Source: Antilocapra americana
Lineage: Eukaryota; Chordata; Mammalia; Artiodactyla; Antilocapridae
Assembly: GCA_007570785.1 (NCBI GenBank)
Contig: ML661382.1
Location: 623,526 to 687,525 of the forward strand
Reading direction: 5' to 3'
Length of the DNA stretch: 64,000 bases
Under the pieces are notes generated by a model that was not told the DNA's origin, did no database searches, and saw only the letters and a program-made list of their open reading frames with translations. Of this stretch, positions 44,083 to 54,543 are shown piece after piece. Made by a program: the position numbers and the translations under genes. Each line of letters opens with the position of its first letter. Positions within the stretch are counted from its first letter, which is position 1.

Positions 44083-44124
<42 letters not shown>
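44083..44124. repeat. (TG)21 microsatellite in L1 3' UTR
   Basis: An uninterrupted run of 21 TG units, the longest perfect dinucleotide repeat in the window and likely polymorphic. Confidence 0.97.
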
Positions 44125-44125
<1 letters not shown>

Positions 44126-44444
44126 TAAGAGCTTTTAAAATCTACTCTCTTAACAACTTTTGAATATGTGGTACAATATTGTTAACTATAATCACTGCAC
44201 TGTACATTACATCCCCAGAGCTTATTTATCTTTAACTGGAAGTTTGTGCCTTTTGACCACCTTCACCCATTCCTCCACTCTGCTCCCCAGATACCACCAG
44301 TCTGCTGTTTCTATGAATTTAGCTTTTTAGATTCTTCATTAAAGTGAGGTCATACAGAATGTCTTTCTCCATCTGGCTTGTTTCATTTAGCACAATGCCC
44401 TCAATGTCAAGGATTTCCTTCTTTTTTTATGGCTGAATAACATT

Positions 44445-44630
44445 CTATTGTATACATACAGACCACATTTTCTGTATTGATTCATCTGTTGATGGATGCT
44501 TAAGTTGTTTCCACGTCTTGGCTATTGTAAATAGGGCTGTAACGAACGTGGGGGTGCAGATGTCTTGTCGAGATGGTGATTTCATTTCTTCAGAAGTGGA
44601 CCCCGAAGTGAGTTCCACATTTAGAGTCAC
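44445..44630 (-). pseudogene. L1 ORF2 C-terminal remnant
   Basis: A 61-codon frame keeps the L1 ORF2p C-terminal signature: CTPTFVTALFTIAKTWKQ, then a degenerate CPSTDEWIKKMW-like region (here HPSTDESIQKMW). Reverse transcriptase and endonuclease are absent. More diverged than the young copy at 23150-23386. Not functional. Confidence 0.82.
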
Positions 44631-44640
44631 TTCTGGGAGT

Positions 44641-44935
44641 GAAAGCTTTAAGTTTCCGGAAGGTCCAGGTCAAAATTCAAATCTATCACTCAAGCAAGAG
44701 TACAGTAATACAAAAGCAAGGCCTGGCCTGGCAGATTGGCCAACTATCATGAAAAGGGGCCTTGACAAACCAAGAGATGGGTGTGGTGGTAGCAACAGAC
44801 AGGTGAGTCTGGAAGGAACCCAGCTGGAGATGGCAGGCCTAGGCATGGCTGCCAGGGCTCAGAAAGCCGAGAGGCCGAACTGGCTTCCACACTGGAAAAG
44901 GAGAAGAACAAGAGCATCCTCTGAGTGTCCCAGGG
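44641..44935. other. Unassigned stretch
   Basis: No repeat recognised. The plus frame 44518-45096 crosses this stretch but begins in antisense L1 and ends in antisense MLT1, so it is a chance frame. Confidence 0.5.
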
Positions 44936-45345
44936 CAGCCTCACAAAGTACCACAAATTTATTGTCTCTTAGCTCTGGAGGCCAGAAGTCTGAAACCAAG
45001 GTGTTGGCAGGATCATGTACCTTACAAAGCTTTTTGAGGAAGACCCATCCTTGCCTTTTCCAGCTTCTGGTAAGCAAGGCCTTCCTTGGCTTATGACAGC
45101 ATCAGTCCAATCTCTGCCCCTGTCCACACACAGCCAGCTTTCCTTTGTGTCCTGTGTCATCTTTCCCATGTCATCTCTTCTCCTCTTCTTTTAAGGACTC
45201 AGTCCTATTAGAGTGGGGCCCACCCTACTCCACCATGATCTCATCTTAAATTGCTTACATGTGCAAAGCCTCCTTTTCCAAATAGGGTCACAGTCACAAT
45301 ACCAGCATCAGAGGTTAGGATTCAAACATATCGTTTGGTGGCAAG
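44936..45345 (-). mobile_element. MLT1-type MaLR LTR, antisense
   Basis: On the plus strand: cacaaagtaccacaaattta, tctggaggccagaagtctga, aaccaaggtgttggcagga, ttggcttatgacagcatcag, gagtggggcccaccctac, ccaaatagggtcacagtcac: the reverse complement of an MLT1 LTR. Ancient non-autonomous endogenous-retrovirus-like element without coding sequence. Confidence 0.88.
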
Positions 45346-46270
45346 GGGAAGAAGAATTCAACCAAGAGAGAAATGAAAAAGCAGAGTCTTAAATCAGCAA
45401 ACCTTTGCCCACTGCTGTGAGACCCACTGCATGCAGGTCTCTTCAGGGGGGGAAAAAATGAATGTGATGCCAATACAAAGTGCAAAAAGGAAACGCCCTT
45501 GAGAGGCACTCGATGTCATGAGGGTTCAAAGAAGGCAAGATCCTGTTCAGAGAAACCCTGACAGGGGTGGGTGGCTTTGAGAGCTCGCTGAGGCTGGATC
45601 AGAGTTCAGCAGATGGATATGGGAAAAGCAGAGGTGGTCAAGGAGAAGAACACAGCATACGCAAACCACGCAGCACAGGATGTGTGCTCTGCCCCATGAC
45701 ATTTCAGGTTTAGGAGAGGGAGGGACGTGATTAGATTTTGGTTTTAGCGAAAATTCCAGTCAATGCACTAGCCTGTGTAAGGCCCTGCCTATGGTGGTTG
45801 CTGCCTACCACTAGCTCAGCATGAAGTCTGCTCTCCCCACTGTCCTGGGGGCACCAGACATATCAAGTCAGTGCTCTTGAGAACTTGCTTACTTGAAATT
45901 TCCTTCTTAGCTTATTTATGGGTAAACGCCTACCTGCCTTTTATAGCTCACCTCCAATGGCACTGGTTTGGTCTATTGTGACTTATTTATGCTTCCAAAG
46001 CAGTGTCAGTTCACTGCTGTCCCAGCAGTAAGGCACCTTGCTGTCACCATCTGTCGGTCTAGCTCCCCTTCTGGACCACAGGCTTCTGGAGATAAGGGTT
46101 TGGGTCATTTCTATGTGAACCAGTAACCAACCCAGCGTCTGATGTGGGGTTGGCATTCCATGGCTATCCCTGTCCACAGTGCTGAGGAAAGACGGGAGAA
46201 GAAGAAACCAAACCAGCAAAGCCCATTTAGGTGGCCCTCACAGGAGCACTGGCAAGAAACAATAAGGCTT
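45346..46270. other. Mixed old sequence with L2-like pieces
   Basis: 45540-45770 (gagggagggacgtgattaga) resembles antisense distal L2. 46055-46165 (ggaccacaggcttctggaga) resembles a sense L2 tail. Neither is strong. No gene is seen. Confidence 0.4.
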
Positions 46271-46485
46271 GGCCTTTCCTGGTGGTCCAGTGGTTAAGAA
46301 TCTACCTGCCAACACAGGGGACACGGGTTTGATCTCTGGTCCAGGAAGATCCCACATGCGGTGGGGCAACTAAGCCTGATCATCACAGCTAGAGAGGAAC
46401 CACTGCTTACTGCAACTGGAGAAAGTCTGTGCTCAGCAACAGAGACCCAGGGCAGCCATAACAAACAAATTAACAAAATAAAGAA
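46271..46485 (+). mobile_element. CHR-type SINE
   Basis: From ggcctttcctggtggtccag through ggtttgatctctggtccag and cacatgcggtggggcaacta to ggcagccataacaaacaaat and an A-rich tail. Confidence 0.92.
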
Positions 46486-46784
46486 TTGATAAAGCTTGAT
46501 ATATCACCGAGGTAGTGTCAGGGATGGAAGGAAGACAGACTAGAAAGACTTCCCCCCAAGTCTAGAAAGAAAGACTGACTTCATCATTCGGCCTCCTACA
46601 TCCTGAACAACTCTTTATGAAGCCCCAAGGAACAGGTATGTCCTCAGCTAGTCAGCCCTGATTCTGAGCAGCAAGCACACACTCTGCAGAGCTTAGCTCG
46701 TGGCCCTGCTGGGGAAGATTTGGGGTCTGGGACAGTCCCAGCCAAATCCCTAGGGTAGCTCTTTCTGCTGTTTGCCCAAGTAGT
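46486..46784. other. Unassigned spacer
   Basis: Nothing recognised. Confidence 0.45.
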
Positions 46785-46981
46785 AGTGTTAGTTGCTCAG
46801 CCGTATCCAACTCTTTGTGACCCCTTGGACTGTAGCCTGCCAGGCTCCTCTGTCCATGGAGTTCTCTAGGCAAGAATACTGGAGTCGGTAGCCATTTCCT
46901 TCTCCAGGGGATCTTCCTGATCGAATCAGGGTCTCCCTCATTGCAGGCAGATTCTTTACCATCTGAGCCACCTGAGAAGCC
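46785..46981 (-). mobile_element. Bov-tA SINE, antisense
   Basis: The plus strand reads agtgttagttgctcagccgt to taccatctgagccacctgag. The B-box region is shortened (tgatcgaatcagggtc). Confidence 0.95.
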
Positions 46982-47917
46982 AAGTCCTCCCCTTAAAGTC
47001 TTCTCTAGAGCCCAAGAGGGGCTCTGCTATGGCCCTTCGGTGGGCTAAGAGCGACCCCCAGTGACCAGAAACCAGCCCAATTAGGCTCCTTCCTGCAGAT
47101 TCTGTTTAAAGGGAAAGTCAGGGCTGTGCTCCAGCCTCCTGAGAATCAGCCCCATAAGACAACAGAAAGCCCAGTGAGTGCATGAGAGCCAGCCTTTCCC
47201 CTTCCACGCCGCCCCCCCACCCCAGTTCATTGAGGTCTGCCTCCTCCCTCAGCACCTCTGACACATTTCAGGCTGGCCCAGCCTTTCACATCCTTCAGTG
47301 AATAAGAGCCTCCCCACCAAGGACCACTGTTTCACCTTCTGAAAAACAAGCTGGCTCTGTCACAAACAGGACATGATAGACCTGGACTTGGAAGGCTCTG
47401 CAGAAGCTGCTGTGGGACACTCTTGGGGCTCGTTCCCACAGGGCTCCAGGCAGTGATCTACATCAAGCTCACTAGCTTGTAGGAGGGGACCTTGGGCTCA
47501 CGTACACACCACAGGCCTGGCTGCTGCTATGATGTAGAGGAAGCAAGAGGGAGAGAAGATATTAAGATATGATTGGTTTCCATGGGTTCAATCTCCATTT
47601 ACCCCATATGGAGACTGTCTCTCCTCTGACTGGGAAGACCCAACTTGGGTTTACAGTCATGGAATTAAATCAAGTTATTAACTCCACGCATACTCTCTCT
47701 TTCTCTCTTTTCTGTAACTTCCGTCCTGCCCTTCCTCATCTTCTGTCACCAGTAGCTGTGATTGTGAACTCCCCATTTTCTCTGTTTGCAAGGGTATTTT
47801 GGTGTCACTTGAAGGCAGGGCTTTAGACAAGAAGCCAAAAAAAGAAAAAAGGAATGGCATTCTGACAAAGCAAGAGAGGAGAGTGTCCTGTTCTCCCTGC
47901 CTTTAAACAGTTAAAGA
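46982..47917. other. Single-copy block
   Basis: About 0.9 kb without a recognised repeat. A short C-run (cgcccccccacccc) occurs at about 47210-47223. Opposite-strand frames at 47569-47860 overlap and have no domain. Confidence 0.45.
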
Positions 47918-48200
47918 GGGGCTTCCCTGGTGCTCCAGAGGTTAAGGATCCACATAGCAATGCAAGGGACATCAGTTCAACCCCTGATCCAGGAAGACCC
48001 CACATGCCATGGAGCAACTAAAGCTGTGTGCCATAACTACTGAGTCCACGCACCGCAACTACCAAAGCCCGCATGCCAGGTGCCTGTGCTCTACAAGAGA
48101 AGCCTGAGCACTGCAAAGAAGAGTAGCCCTCACTCGCCGTAACTAGAGGAAGCCTGCATATAGCGAAGAAGACCCACCATGGCCAAAATATGTATAAATC
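47918..48200 (+). mobile_element. Long CHR-type SINE
   Basis: From ggggcttccctggtgctcca through ccgcaactaccaaagcccgc and gtagccctcactcgccgtaa to cccaccatggccaaaatatg. Confidence 0.92.
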
Positions 48201-48372
48201 TCTTTTTTAAAAATACCAAGAGGGAGGCTCCCTTTGGCTGCATGGATACGGATACAAAGCCAGCCATAGACATACAATACATTCTTTCAGCAGACACTAA
48301 AGTACTCATAATGTACTGGCCACCCTCATACCTGTCCACCTTCAGTTTTTAAAGCCCTCTCACATCTCTTAA
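48201..48372. other. Unassigned spacer
   Basis: Nothing recognised. Confidence 0.4.
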
Positions 48373-48585
48373 GGGGCTTCCCTTGTACTTCAGTCGCTAA
48401 AGAATCTCTCTGCAATGCAGGAGACCTGGCTTTGATTCCTGGGTCAGGAAGATCCCCCGGAGAAGGAAATGGCAACCCATTCCAGTATGCTTGCCTGGAG
48501 AATCCCATGGACAGAGGAGCCTGGTGGACTACAGCCCATGAGGTCACGGGAGTCGGACACGACTGAGGGGCTAAATCACCACCAC
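48373..48585 (+). mobile_element. Bov-tA SINE
   Basis: From ggggcttcccttgtacttca to gtcggacacgactgaggggc with a CCA-rich tail. The 8-bp tcacatct on both sides is a probable target-site duplication. Confidence 0.95.
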
Positions 48586-48609
48586 CATCACATCTGGTAA
48601 GTCTTCTGA

Positions 48610-48765
48610 TTCTCACATCAACCTATGAGCTACATAGGATTATCCCAACATCACTCCAACTTCACTTTAGAGATGAGAGCCCGGAGAGGCCACAGGGAGA
48701 GCCGGGTGAGAACCTAGGCATTCTGACTTCTAATCCAGGGCTCTTTCTCCTGTAATGGCCATAGA
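48610..48765 (-). mobile_element. MIR SINE, antisense
   Basis: Contains cactttagagatgagagccc, ggagaggccacagggagagc, gagaacctaggcattctgac, and ccagggctctttctcctgt. Confidence 0.65.
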
Positions 48766-48988
48766 ACATCAGTCTTAAAGTCACCAAGTTGAACAAAAGC
48801 CCAGCACCTCCAACCAGACTCTGACACCCCAAACAAAGTCATTGCCCTTCAAGAAGGCCAGGAAGAATCTAAAGGATGGTGACAGTGACTTTGTGTTCAC
48901 AGAAATCCCCTACTCAACATGGTCAGAAGGTATGGAAGTCAGGATCCAAATGCATAGTCACTAAGGGAACTTAGTAAAAGGCTATTCT
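48766..48988. other. Unassigned spacer
   Basis: Nothing recognised. Confidence 0.4.
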
Positions 48989-48999
48989 CAGCCAACCTC

Positions 49000-49218
49000 A
49001 GACTTCCCAAGTGGCACTAGTAAAGGACCCACCTGCCAATGCAGGAGACGTAAGAGATATTGGTTCAATTCCTGGGTTGGGAAGATCCCCTGGAGGAGGA
49101 CATGGCAACCCAGTCCAGTATTCTTGCCTGGAGAATCCCATGGACAGAGGAGCCTGGCGGGCTCTAGTCTACAGGGTCGCAAAGAGTCGGACACGACTAA
49201 AATGACTTGGCACACACG
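49000..49218 (+). mobile_element. Bov-tA SINE with target-site duplication
   Basis: From gacttcccaagtggcactag to ggacacgactaaaatgactt and a CA-rich tail. The flanks cagccaacct (48989-48998) and cagccaactt (49219-49228) are nearly identical direct repeats. Confidence 0.95.
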
Positions 49219-49228
49219 CAGCCAACTT

Positions 49229-49589
49229 TAGGTACTTGAACTGGAGTTCCCTTTGAACCAGAAGAGTCAGTTTTGAAACATCATAGAAATTTTTACGTTA
49301 TGTAGTGAGTGGTCAAATTCGTGCAATTCATTATTCTAAGTTGTCTACTAAAAATTTAGTCAAAGAAGTAAGGAACTGAAAACATCACATAATACCATCT
49401 CCTTCAGTACTAAAACTTGTCCAGATAATTTAGATGAAGTTGTGGGTAACTTACAAAATGACCTAGAGTATAAGTATTCTTTGAGTTGACAACTGGACAG
49501 ATGGCTATGCTTTTTAATACAACATTCTTCAATGTCCTAATCAATGACACAGTTCTGTGCCTAAAGATCCAAGGAGGAATCTGGCATTC
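49229..49589. other. Unassigned AT-rich stretch
   Basis: No repeat or gene recognised. Confidence 0.4.
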
Positions 49590-49960
49590 TTAACTCATTC
49601 ATGTCACAAATACTTATTGAACATCCATTCTGTACGCTGGGTGCTGGAAATACAGTGGTAACCAATGCAAACACACTCACTGCCGACAACTTGCAGCAGC
49701 GTTAGAGATGCAGACAATACAATTCTAATACTAAGTGAGGTTTTGCTGTGGGAGTTAAGGATGCAATGAAATAAAGGTGCAATAGGGACACCTGACCAAG
49801 GTGATCTGGGAAGGCATCTTGGCGGGGTAGACTTTAGCCAAAGGATAGAGACAGAGGGACAGTGGAGAGGGCAGAGGGGAGGTTGAGTTCCAAGTGGAAG
49901 AAACAGCTTATGCCAAGGACTGGAGCTTAGTGAATGGATGAGACATCTGCCAAGTTGACT
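49590..49960 (-). mobile_element. L2 LINE 3' end, antisense
   Basis: On the plus strand: cattcatgtcacaaatactt, gtacgctgggtgctggaaat, gggaaggcatcttggcgggg and gcttatgccaaggactggag: the reverse complement of L2. Confidence 0.78.
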
Positions 49961-50239
49961 GCAAGATGTGCTTTAAGGGAGATGAGGTTGGAGAAGCTGG
50001 TAGGGACCAGATCCTTGAACATAAAGGTAAAATGCTAACAAACTAGAAGTCACCTTTTGGAGGGTACAACTCAGGCTGAAATCTATCCCCTCATACCCCC
50101 AAAAGCTTTGACAGAAAGAAACACTGTGAATGAACTGTCCAAGATAAATGACCTCAAACACAAAATATTCATATTCTTTGCGAGGGTCAGTGTCCAAAGC
50201 CCAGTCCCAGTGCTGGCTTCACTTCTAAGAACAAACGGG
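49961..50239. other. Unassigned spacer
   Basis: May be a further antisense L2 segment at its left; otherwise nothing recognised. Confidence 0.4.
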
Positions 50240-50848
50240 TAGTAAAGTGCTTGACAGACTTTATCTTCTTGGGCTCCAAAATCACTGCAGATGATGACTG
50301 TAGCCATGAAATTAAAAGATGCTTGCTCCTTGGAAGAAAAATTATAACAAACCTAGACAGTATATTAAAAGGCAGAGACATTACTGACAAAGGTCCATCT
50401 AGTCAAAGCTATGGTTTTTCCCAGAGTCATGTGTGGATATGAGAGTTGGACCATAAAAAAAGCTGAGCACTGAAGAATTGATGCTTTTGAACTGTGATGT
50501 TGGAGAAGACTCTTGAGCATAACTTGGACTGTAAGGAGATCAAACCTGTCAATCCTAAATGATATCAGTTCTGAATATTCATTGGACGGACTGATGCTGA
50601 AGCTGAAACTCCAATACTTTGGCCACCTGATGCAAAGAATTAACTCATTTGAAAAGACCCTGATGCTGAGAAAGATTGAAAGCAGGAGGAGAAGGGGATG
50701 ACAGAGGTTGAGGTGATTGGATGGTATCACCGACTTGATGGATATGAGTTTGAGCAAGCTCCAGGAGCTGGTAAAGGACAGGAAAGCCTGGCATCCTGCA
50801 GTCCATGGGGAAAGAGTAAGACACGACTGAGCAATTGAGCTGAACTGA
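50240..50848 (+). mobile_element. BovB LINE 3' end
   Basis: The post-RT coding region and terminus are present: ttcttgggctccaaaatcac, aagctgaaactccaatactt, gagtaagacacgactgagca. Frames such as 50251-50442 (TDFIFLGSKITADDD) are broken. The 231-codon frame on the opposite strand (50365-51060) is an antisense shadow. Confidence 0.95.
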
Positions 50849-50890
50849 AATGCAAGTGCTTGAGGGTGTGGGCTGGGAAGGAATTGAAAG

Positions 50891-50913
50891 GAATTGAAGG
50901 GTTCCTTCAATTC
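50891..50913. repeat. Short perfect hairpin
   Basis: gaattgaagg and ccttcaattc form a perfect 10-bp inverted repeat with a 3-nt spacer. A gaattgaaag direct copy precedes it. Confidence 0.9.
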
Positions 50914-50984
50914 AAATGTGTCAAAGACACCAGTGTTCAAACGCTGGTTCTGCAAAACATACACTTCCTGACTGGAAGTATTCC

Positions 50985-51115
50985 TAGTGTTTTCAGAACT
51001 CGGTTTCCTCATCTGTGAAATCAGGATAATCACACCCACAAGCCTCTGGGACTGCCGCAAAGATAGATGAAATGAATAGAAAATTCTTAACCCAGTGCCT
51101 GGATTTATGATACTA
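50985..51115 (+). mobile_element. MIR SINE fragment
   Basis: Contains cggtttcctcatctgtgaaa, tcaggataatcacaccc, and aacccagtgcctggatttat. Confidence 0.72.
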
Positions 51116-51529
51116 TAATTCTTAAATGTATTTTGCCTTAGACCATAGGGTCTGAAAGCTGGGTGTAGACTGATGAATTTTGATAAAATGCAGAGTCCAA
51201 AATGGTAGCTACAGAAGTCTCGCGCAAGCCTGCCTCCTAGTGAGGTCCTTATTTCTAGTCCTGAATTGTATGTCAGTGAGAGTTAACATTGAAACTCTGC
51301 ATGATCAATGCTTGGATTCTGATTCCTGGGAAGGAAAACCTCCCTGGGAAAAATCTCCTGGGACTCAGAGGCAGCACAGCAAGCTGGCAGACTCGGATGG
51401 GCTCTAGGGGGCTTCCAGCAAAGGATCCAGATGCAGAGCCAGAGAATATTATCATTAACTTAAAATGTGAGGCAGAGAACCTCTCTGGGAGGTTGTGGGA
51501 AGAGGTGGGGCATGATGTATGTAATCATT
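51116..51529. other. Unassigned stretch
   Basis: No repeat or gene recognised. Opposite-strand frames overlap at 51180-51534. Confidence 0.45.
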
Positions 51530-51812
51530 CCTAGGGGTCTTGAAACAAAACGCTCAAACTCTGTGGCTTAAAACAACAAAAATCTATTCTCTCGTAGCTG
51601 GGGAGTTCAGAAGTCTGATCAAGATATCAGCAGGGCCACGCTCCCTTGGAAGGCTCTGGAAGAAAATCTTTGCTTGCCTCTTCCAGCTTCTGTGGCTCCA
51701 GGCATGCTTCAGCTTGTGGCTGCAAAATTGCAATGCCCGCCTCTGTCTTCACAGGACCTTCCTCTCTTGCCATCACATGTGCCTCTGCTTCCTCTGTTAT
51801 TATCTTTGGTTT
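51530..51812 (-). mobile_element. MLT1-type MaLR LTR, antisense, partial
   Basis: On the plus strand: gtggcttaaaacaacaaaaa, gttcagaagtctgatcaaga, atcagcagggccacgctccc, gcttgcctcttccagcttct. A pair of CHR fragments interrupts it on the right and no continuation was found. Confidence 0.85.
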
Positions 51813-52028
51813 TTTCTTGGCCACACTGGGTCTTTGATGCAACATGCCGGCTTTCTCTAGTTGCAGCGCACGCAGGCTTCTCTTGCGGTACACAGGGTTC
51901 TCATTGCCGTGCACGGACTTCTCTGGAGCCCATGAGTCACAACCAGAGAGAAACACACACACCATAGCGAAGATCCCTGGAGGGCACCACAAGGAAGGCC
52001 AGAGGCAGCCAAAAATAAACAAATAAAT
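51813..52028. mobile_element. Two CHR SINE fragments facing head to head
   Basis: The left fragment (51813-51920) is antisense, beginning with the complement of a CHR tail (tcttggccacactgggtctt). The right fragment (about 51930-52028) is sense, ending in a normal CHR tail (gcagccaaaaataaacaaat). The two tails point outward and are complementary to each other, so the transcript could fold back. Confidence 0.75.
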
Positions 52029-53009
52029 ACAAAGTTTTAGAAAGAAGCCATGCAAAGACATAGCTTGACTCTTCCAGAGCCGTTCTCACCTAGAAGGGGA
52101 GACAAGGGTTTCAATACCATGGGAGTGTGAAAGATACATATGAGGAAATATTAATTCAAGCAAAAGATGCATTCTTTCTCTTTTATGTATAAATTATGCA
52201 ACGTAGTTGTTTTACAATGATTAATATTATTTCAGGGGCCTAACAAACACCATTTACAATGCAAATCTCCAGGCTGCAAAAAGGTACTGGTAATCAGGGA
52301 GTGATGGCTGCCGGGCTGCAGTGGGGCTGAGATGGAGCCCATGGAAAGCCACACCGCTTGCCTTTGAACACAGCGTCCAAGAGCACACGCGCCCCTTCCA
52401 GCAAAGGCTTGGGGAAGACCTTCCAGATCAGCCCAGCGGGCCTCCTGAATGGCCTCCTCCAGCCCGTGTCTACCTTCGTTTGCTTCCTGAGGCTTCCCTT
52501 TAAAAAGTCACATGCTTGCACTCCTAACCAAGAGAAAGGCACATGACTAGGGGTGGGAAGATGGGAAACTGGAAAACAACAACATGGGGAAATGTGTCAA
52601 AGTACCCATCTGTTCTAATCCATCCCATCATTAATAACCTCTCCTCCCCCCACCAGGAAAGAAAAAGCAGGAGACCTCCCACCGTGCCCGCCTCCTCGCC
52701 TCCTCGGTGCTATCTCCGTTGTGTGATCTCAGGCTTTGATGTAGCTTGATTCCTTCAATGTGTGATTAGCACACACTTTGCGCCGTACACACAGTTTTAG
52801 TCCTTCACAGAGCTATTCACCCGTGAGAACCCCCCAAGCCTTGACACCAAAGTGTCCTCGTGAGATGGCCGCTCTAACTCAGCTGCCCCGCACAGGGGGA
52901 CATCCCGACGTAGAATGAACGATCACCCAGTCCTGCCTGGGCTTAAACAGCCCCAAACACATCCCAGGGAAATCTCGGTCACTCTGGAATCCAATTTTCC
53001 CTTACAGCT
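52029..53009. other. Single-copy block
   Basis: No repeat recognised. Opposite-strand frames overlap at 52294-52546. 52750-53000 retains several CpGs and is conserved-looking, but without decisive motifs. Confidence 0.4.
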
Positions 53010-53420
53010 TTACTCCCATTGCTTCCGATGTCTTATGTTATAAATGTAGAAATTCAATAAGTGTGAAATTTTCTAGAGAGAGAGGGAGGGAAAAAAATCA
53101 TGATAGCATGGCATACACATTGCTGAATCGTTAATTTGCCAGCGCAACAATACCCCTGCAAAGTTGCAGCTGGTTTCCTTAGTTATATGTTAGAGTAACT
53201 TACAGCACAACATTTTGGGGTAATAAAATGTTCCCACTTGAATTCTGAATAAACTTTCACATGAGGTAAGGACGTGTTATTCTAAAAATAGCAGATGAAG
53301 CCATCAATTAGCCTATTCAGTCATTCCATGAAACCTTAAAGTATGAAAATATCGTACTTACAGGAAATATGATGGGCTATCAGAATTGTGTCTGACAGGG
53401 CTGGTCAGTTACATTTTGAA
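53010..53420. promoter_or_regulatory. Candidate conserved non-coding element
   Basis: Repeat-free AT-rich block with gaatcgttaatttgccagcg, gcacaacattttggggtaat, cataatcaatta-type motifs around 53300 (catcaattagcc) and ggttttc-like sites. Resembles the other AT-rich candidate elements. Function is inferred only. Confidence 0.28.
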
Positions 53421-53589
53421 GAATCGCTTGGCAATCTTCTCCTGTTTAACACTCAGCAATATAGAAACAGTTCACCTGGGCATTCTGAAGTGAAGAGTTT
53501 ATTTTTAAGGAGCTGATAATCAGAAATGGATTACTTGCCTGGTACTGGGTTTCAGGCAGTCTGGATTTCCAAATCATAATTTTCTAGAG
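53421..53589. other. Unassigned spacer
   Basis: Nothing recognised. Confidence 0.4.
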
Positions 53590-53770
53590 GGCAATACTTT
53601 TCAGACTTTACTGTGCCTCAGAATCCCCTGGAGGGCTTGTTAAAACACAGATTACGGGGCCCTACCAGATGTTCCAATTCAGTAGGGCTGGGGTAGAAAC
53701 TGGGAACATGCATTTCTAACAAATTCCCAGGTTGTGCGGATGCCTCTGGTTGGAAAATCATATTCTAAAC
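53590..53770 (+). mobile_element. MER5A-like hAT-Charlie DNA transposon
   Basis: Contains gactttactgtgcctcagaa, cccctggagggcttgttaaa, ggggccctaccagatgttcc and gcatttctaacaaattccca in MER5A order. It is nearly full length for this small non-autonomous element. Confidence 0.8.
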
Positions 53771-53775
53771 CAGGG

Positions 53776-54085
53776 CCTACTGTGTAGAACAGGGAATTAC
53801 ATGCAACATTTTGTAAAAACCTATAAGGGGAAAGGATCTGAAAGAAAATAAATAAATATATATATATATATATATATCTGTGTGTGTGTCTGTGTGTGTG
53901 TGAGTGTGTGTGTAACTGAATCACTTTGCTGCTGCTGTTGTTCAGTCACTAAGTTGTGTTTGATTCTTTGCATCCCTTGGACTGCAGCATGCAAGGCTTC
54001 CCCGTCCTTCACTATCTCAGTTTGCTGTACACCTGAAACGAACACTCTGTAAATCAACTATACTTCAATTTAAAAAAAAAGAAAA
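53776..54085 (+). mobile_element. Artiodactyl L1 3' terminus with microsatellites and a BovB insert
   Basis: Host L1: ctactgtgtagaacagggaa, aaacctataaggggaaagga, then (AT)n at about 53856-53877 and (TG)n with variants to about 53912, then gtaactgaatcactttgctg. After an 89-bp insert it resumes tttgctgtacacctgaaac. Confidence 0.88.
53932..54020 (-). mobile_element. BovB terminal fragment, antisense
   Basis: Reads ctgctgttgttcagtcacta to ccgtccttcactatctcag, the complement of the BovB 3' end. The 7-bp tttgctg flanks it at 53925-53931 and 54021-54027. Confidence 0.85.
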
Positions 54086-54543
54086 CCATATTTTAGAGGA
54101 CAGCTAAAAATGATCTTTCTGATCTCCATATACCTAAGCAACCAAAAGGTGATTTTTTAATAAATCACCTGAAAACTATTGGAATGTTAAAGCAACGGCA
54201 TAGCTCCTCTTTTCTTACACATTTTACAAAAGTCTTTAGGAGATGAGTCCATTCTCCTGGAAAATGGAGAAATGTAGCTGATCACAGAGACTTCATACTT
54301 TAGAAAAGGATATTCAGGAGGCTGAGACCTCGCCTGGGGTCAGGCCAGCATCACACAGTGTAGAATAGGGACTCTGTAATCACCTCCATCCCCAGACCTT
54401 CACGGGCAGCCAGACAAGGGGCAGGAGCCCCGTATATGCTTCCAATGTGTAGCCTGACTTAAGGCTACAGTCAGTGAGTATCTTCATTTGTTGTGGATTT
54501 TACTAAATGTGTTCACAGAGTCACTGGTAGTGGAAAAATACCT
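54086..54543. other. Unassigned stretch
   Basis: A weak antisense MIR-like piece may lie at 54295-54390. Otherwise nothing recognised. Confidence 0.4.

Larger units (their letters stand above)
43938..44640 (-). mobile_element. Old L1 3' UTR and ORF2 end, antisense
   Basis: On the plus strand: gcttaactgagatatgattg, atcaccacagtatggtcagt, ctgcactgtacattacatcc, taccaccagtctgctgtttc, aggtcatacagaatgtcttt, tggctgaataacattctatt, then the ORF2 C-terminal code. It is an L1M-type copy, interrupted only by a TG microsatellite. Confidence 0.87.

Noticed and set aside
44518..45096. 192-codon plus-strand open frame
   Set aside because: It begins in antisense L1 ORF2 and ends in an antisense MLT1 LTR.
50365..51060. 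231-codon minus-strand open frame
   Set aside because: It is mostly the antisense of a plus-strand BovB fragment, with MIR sequence at its start; no protein family fits.
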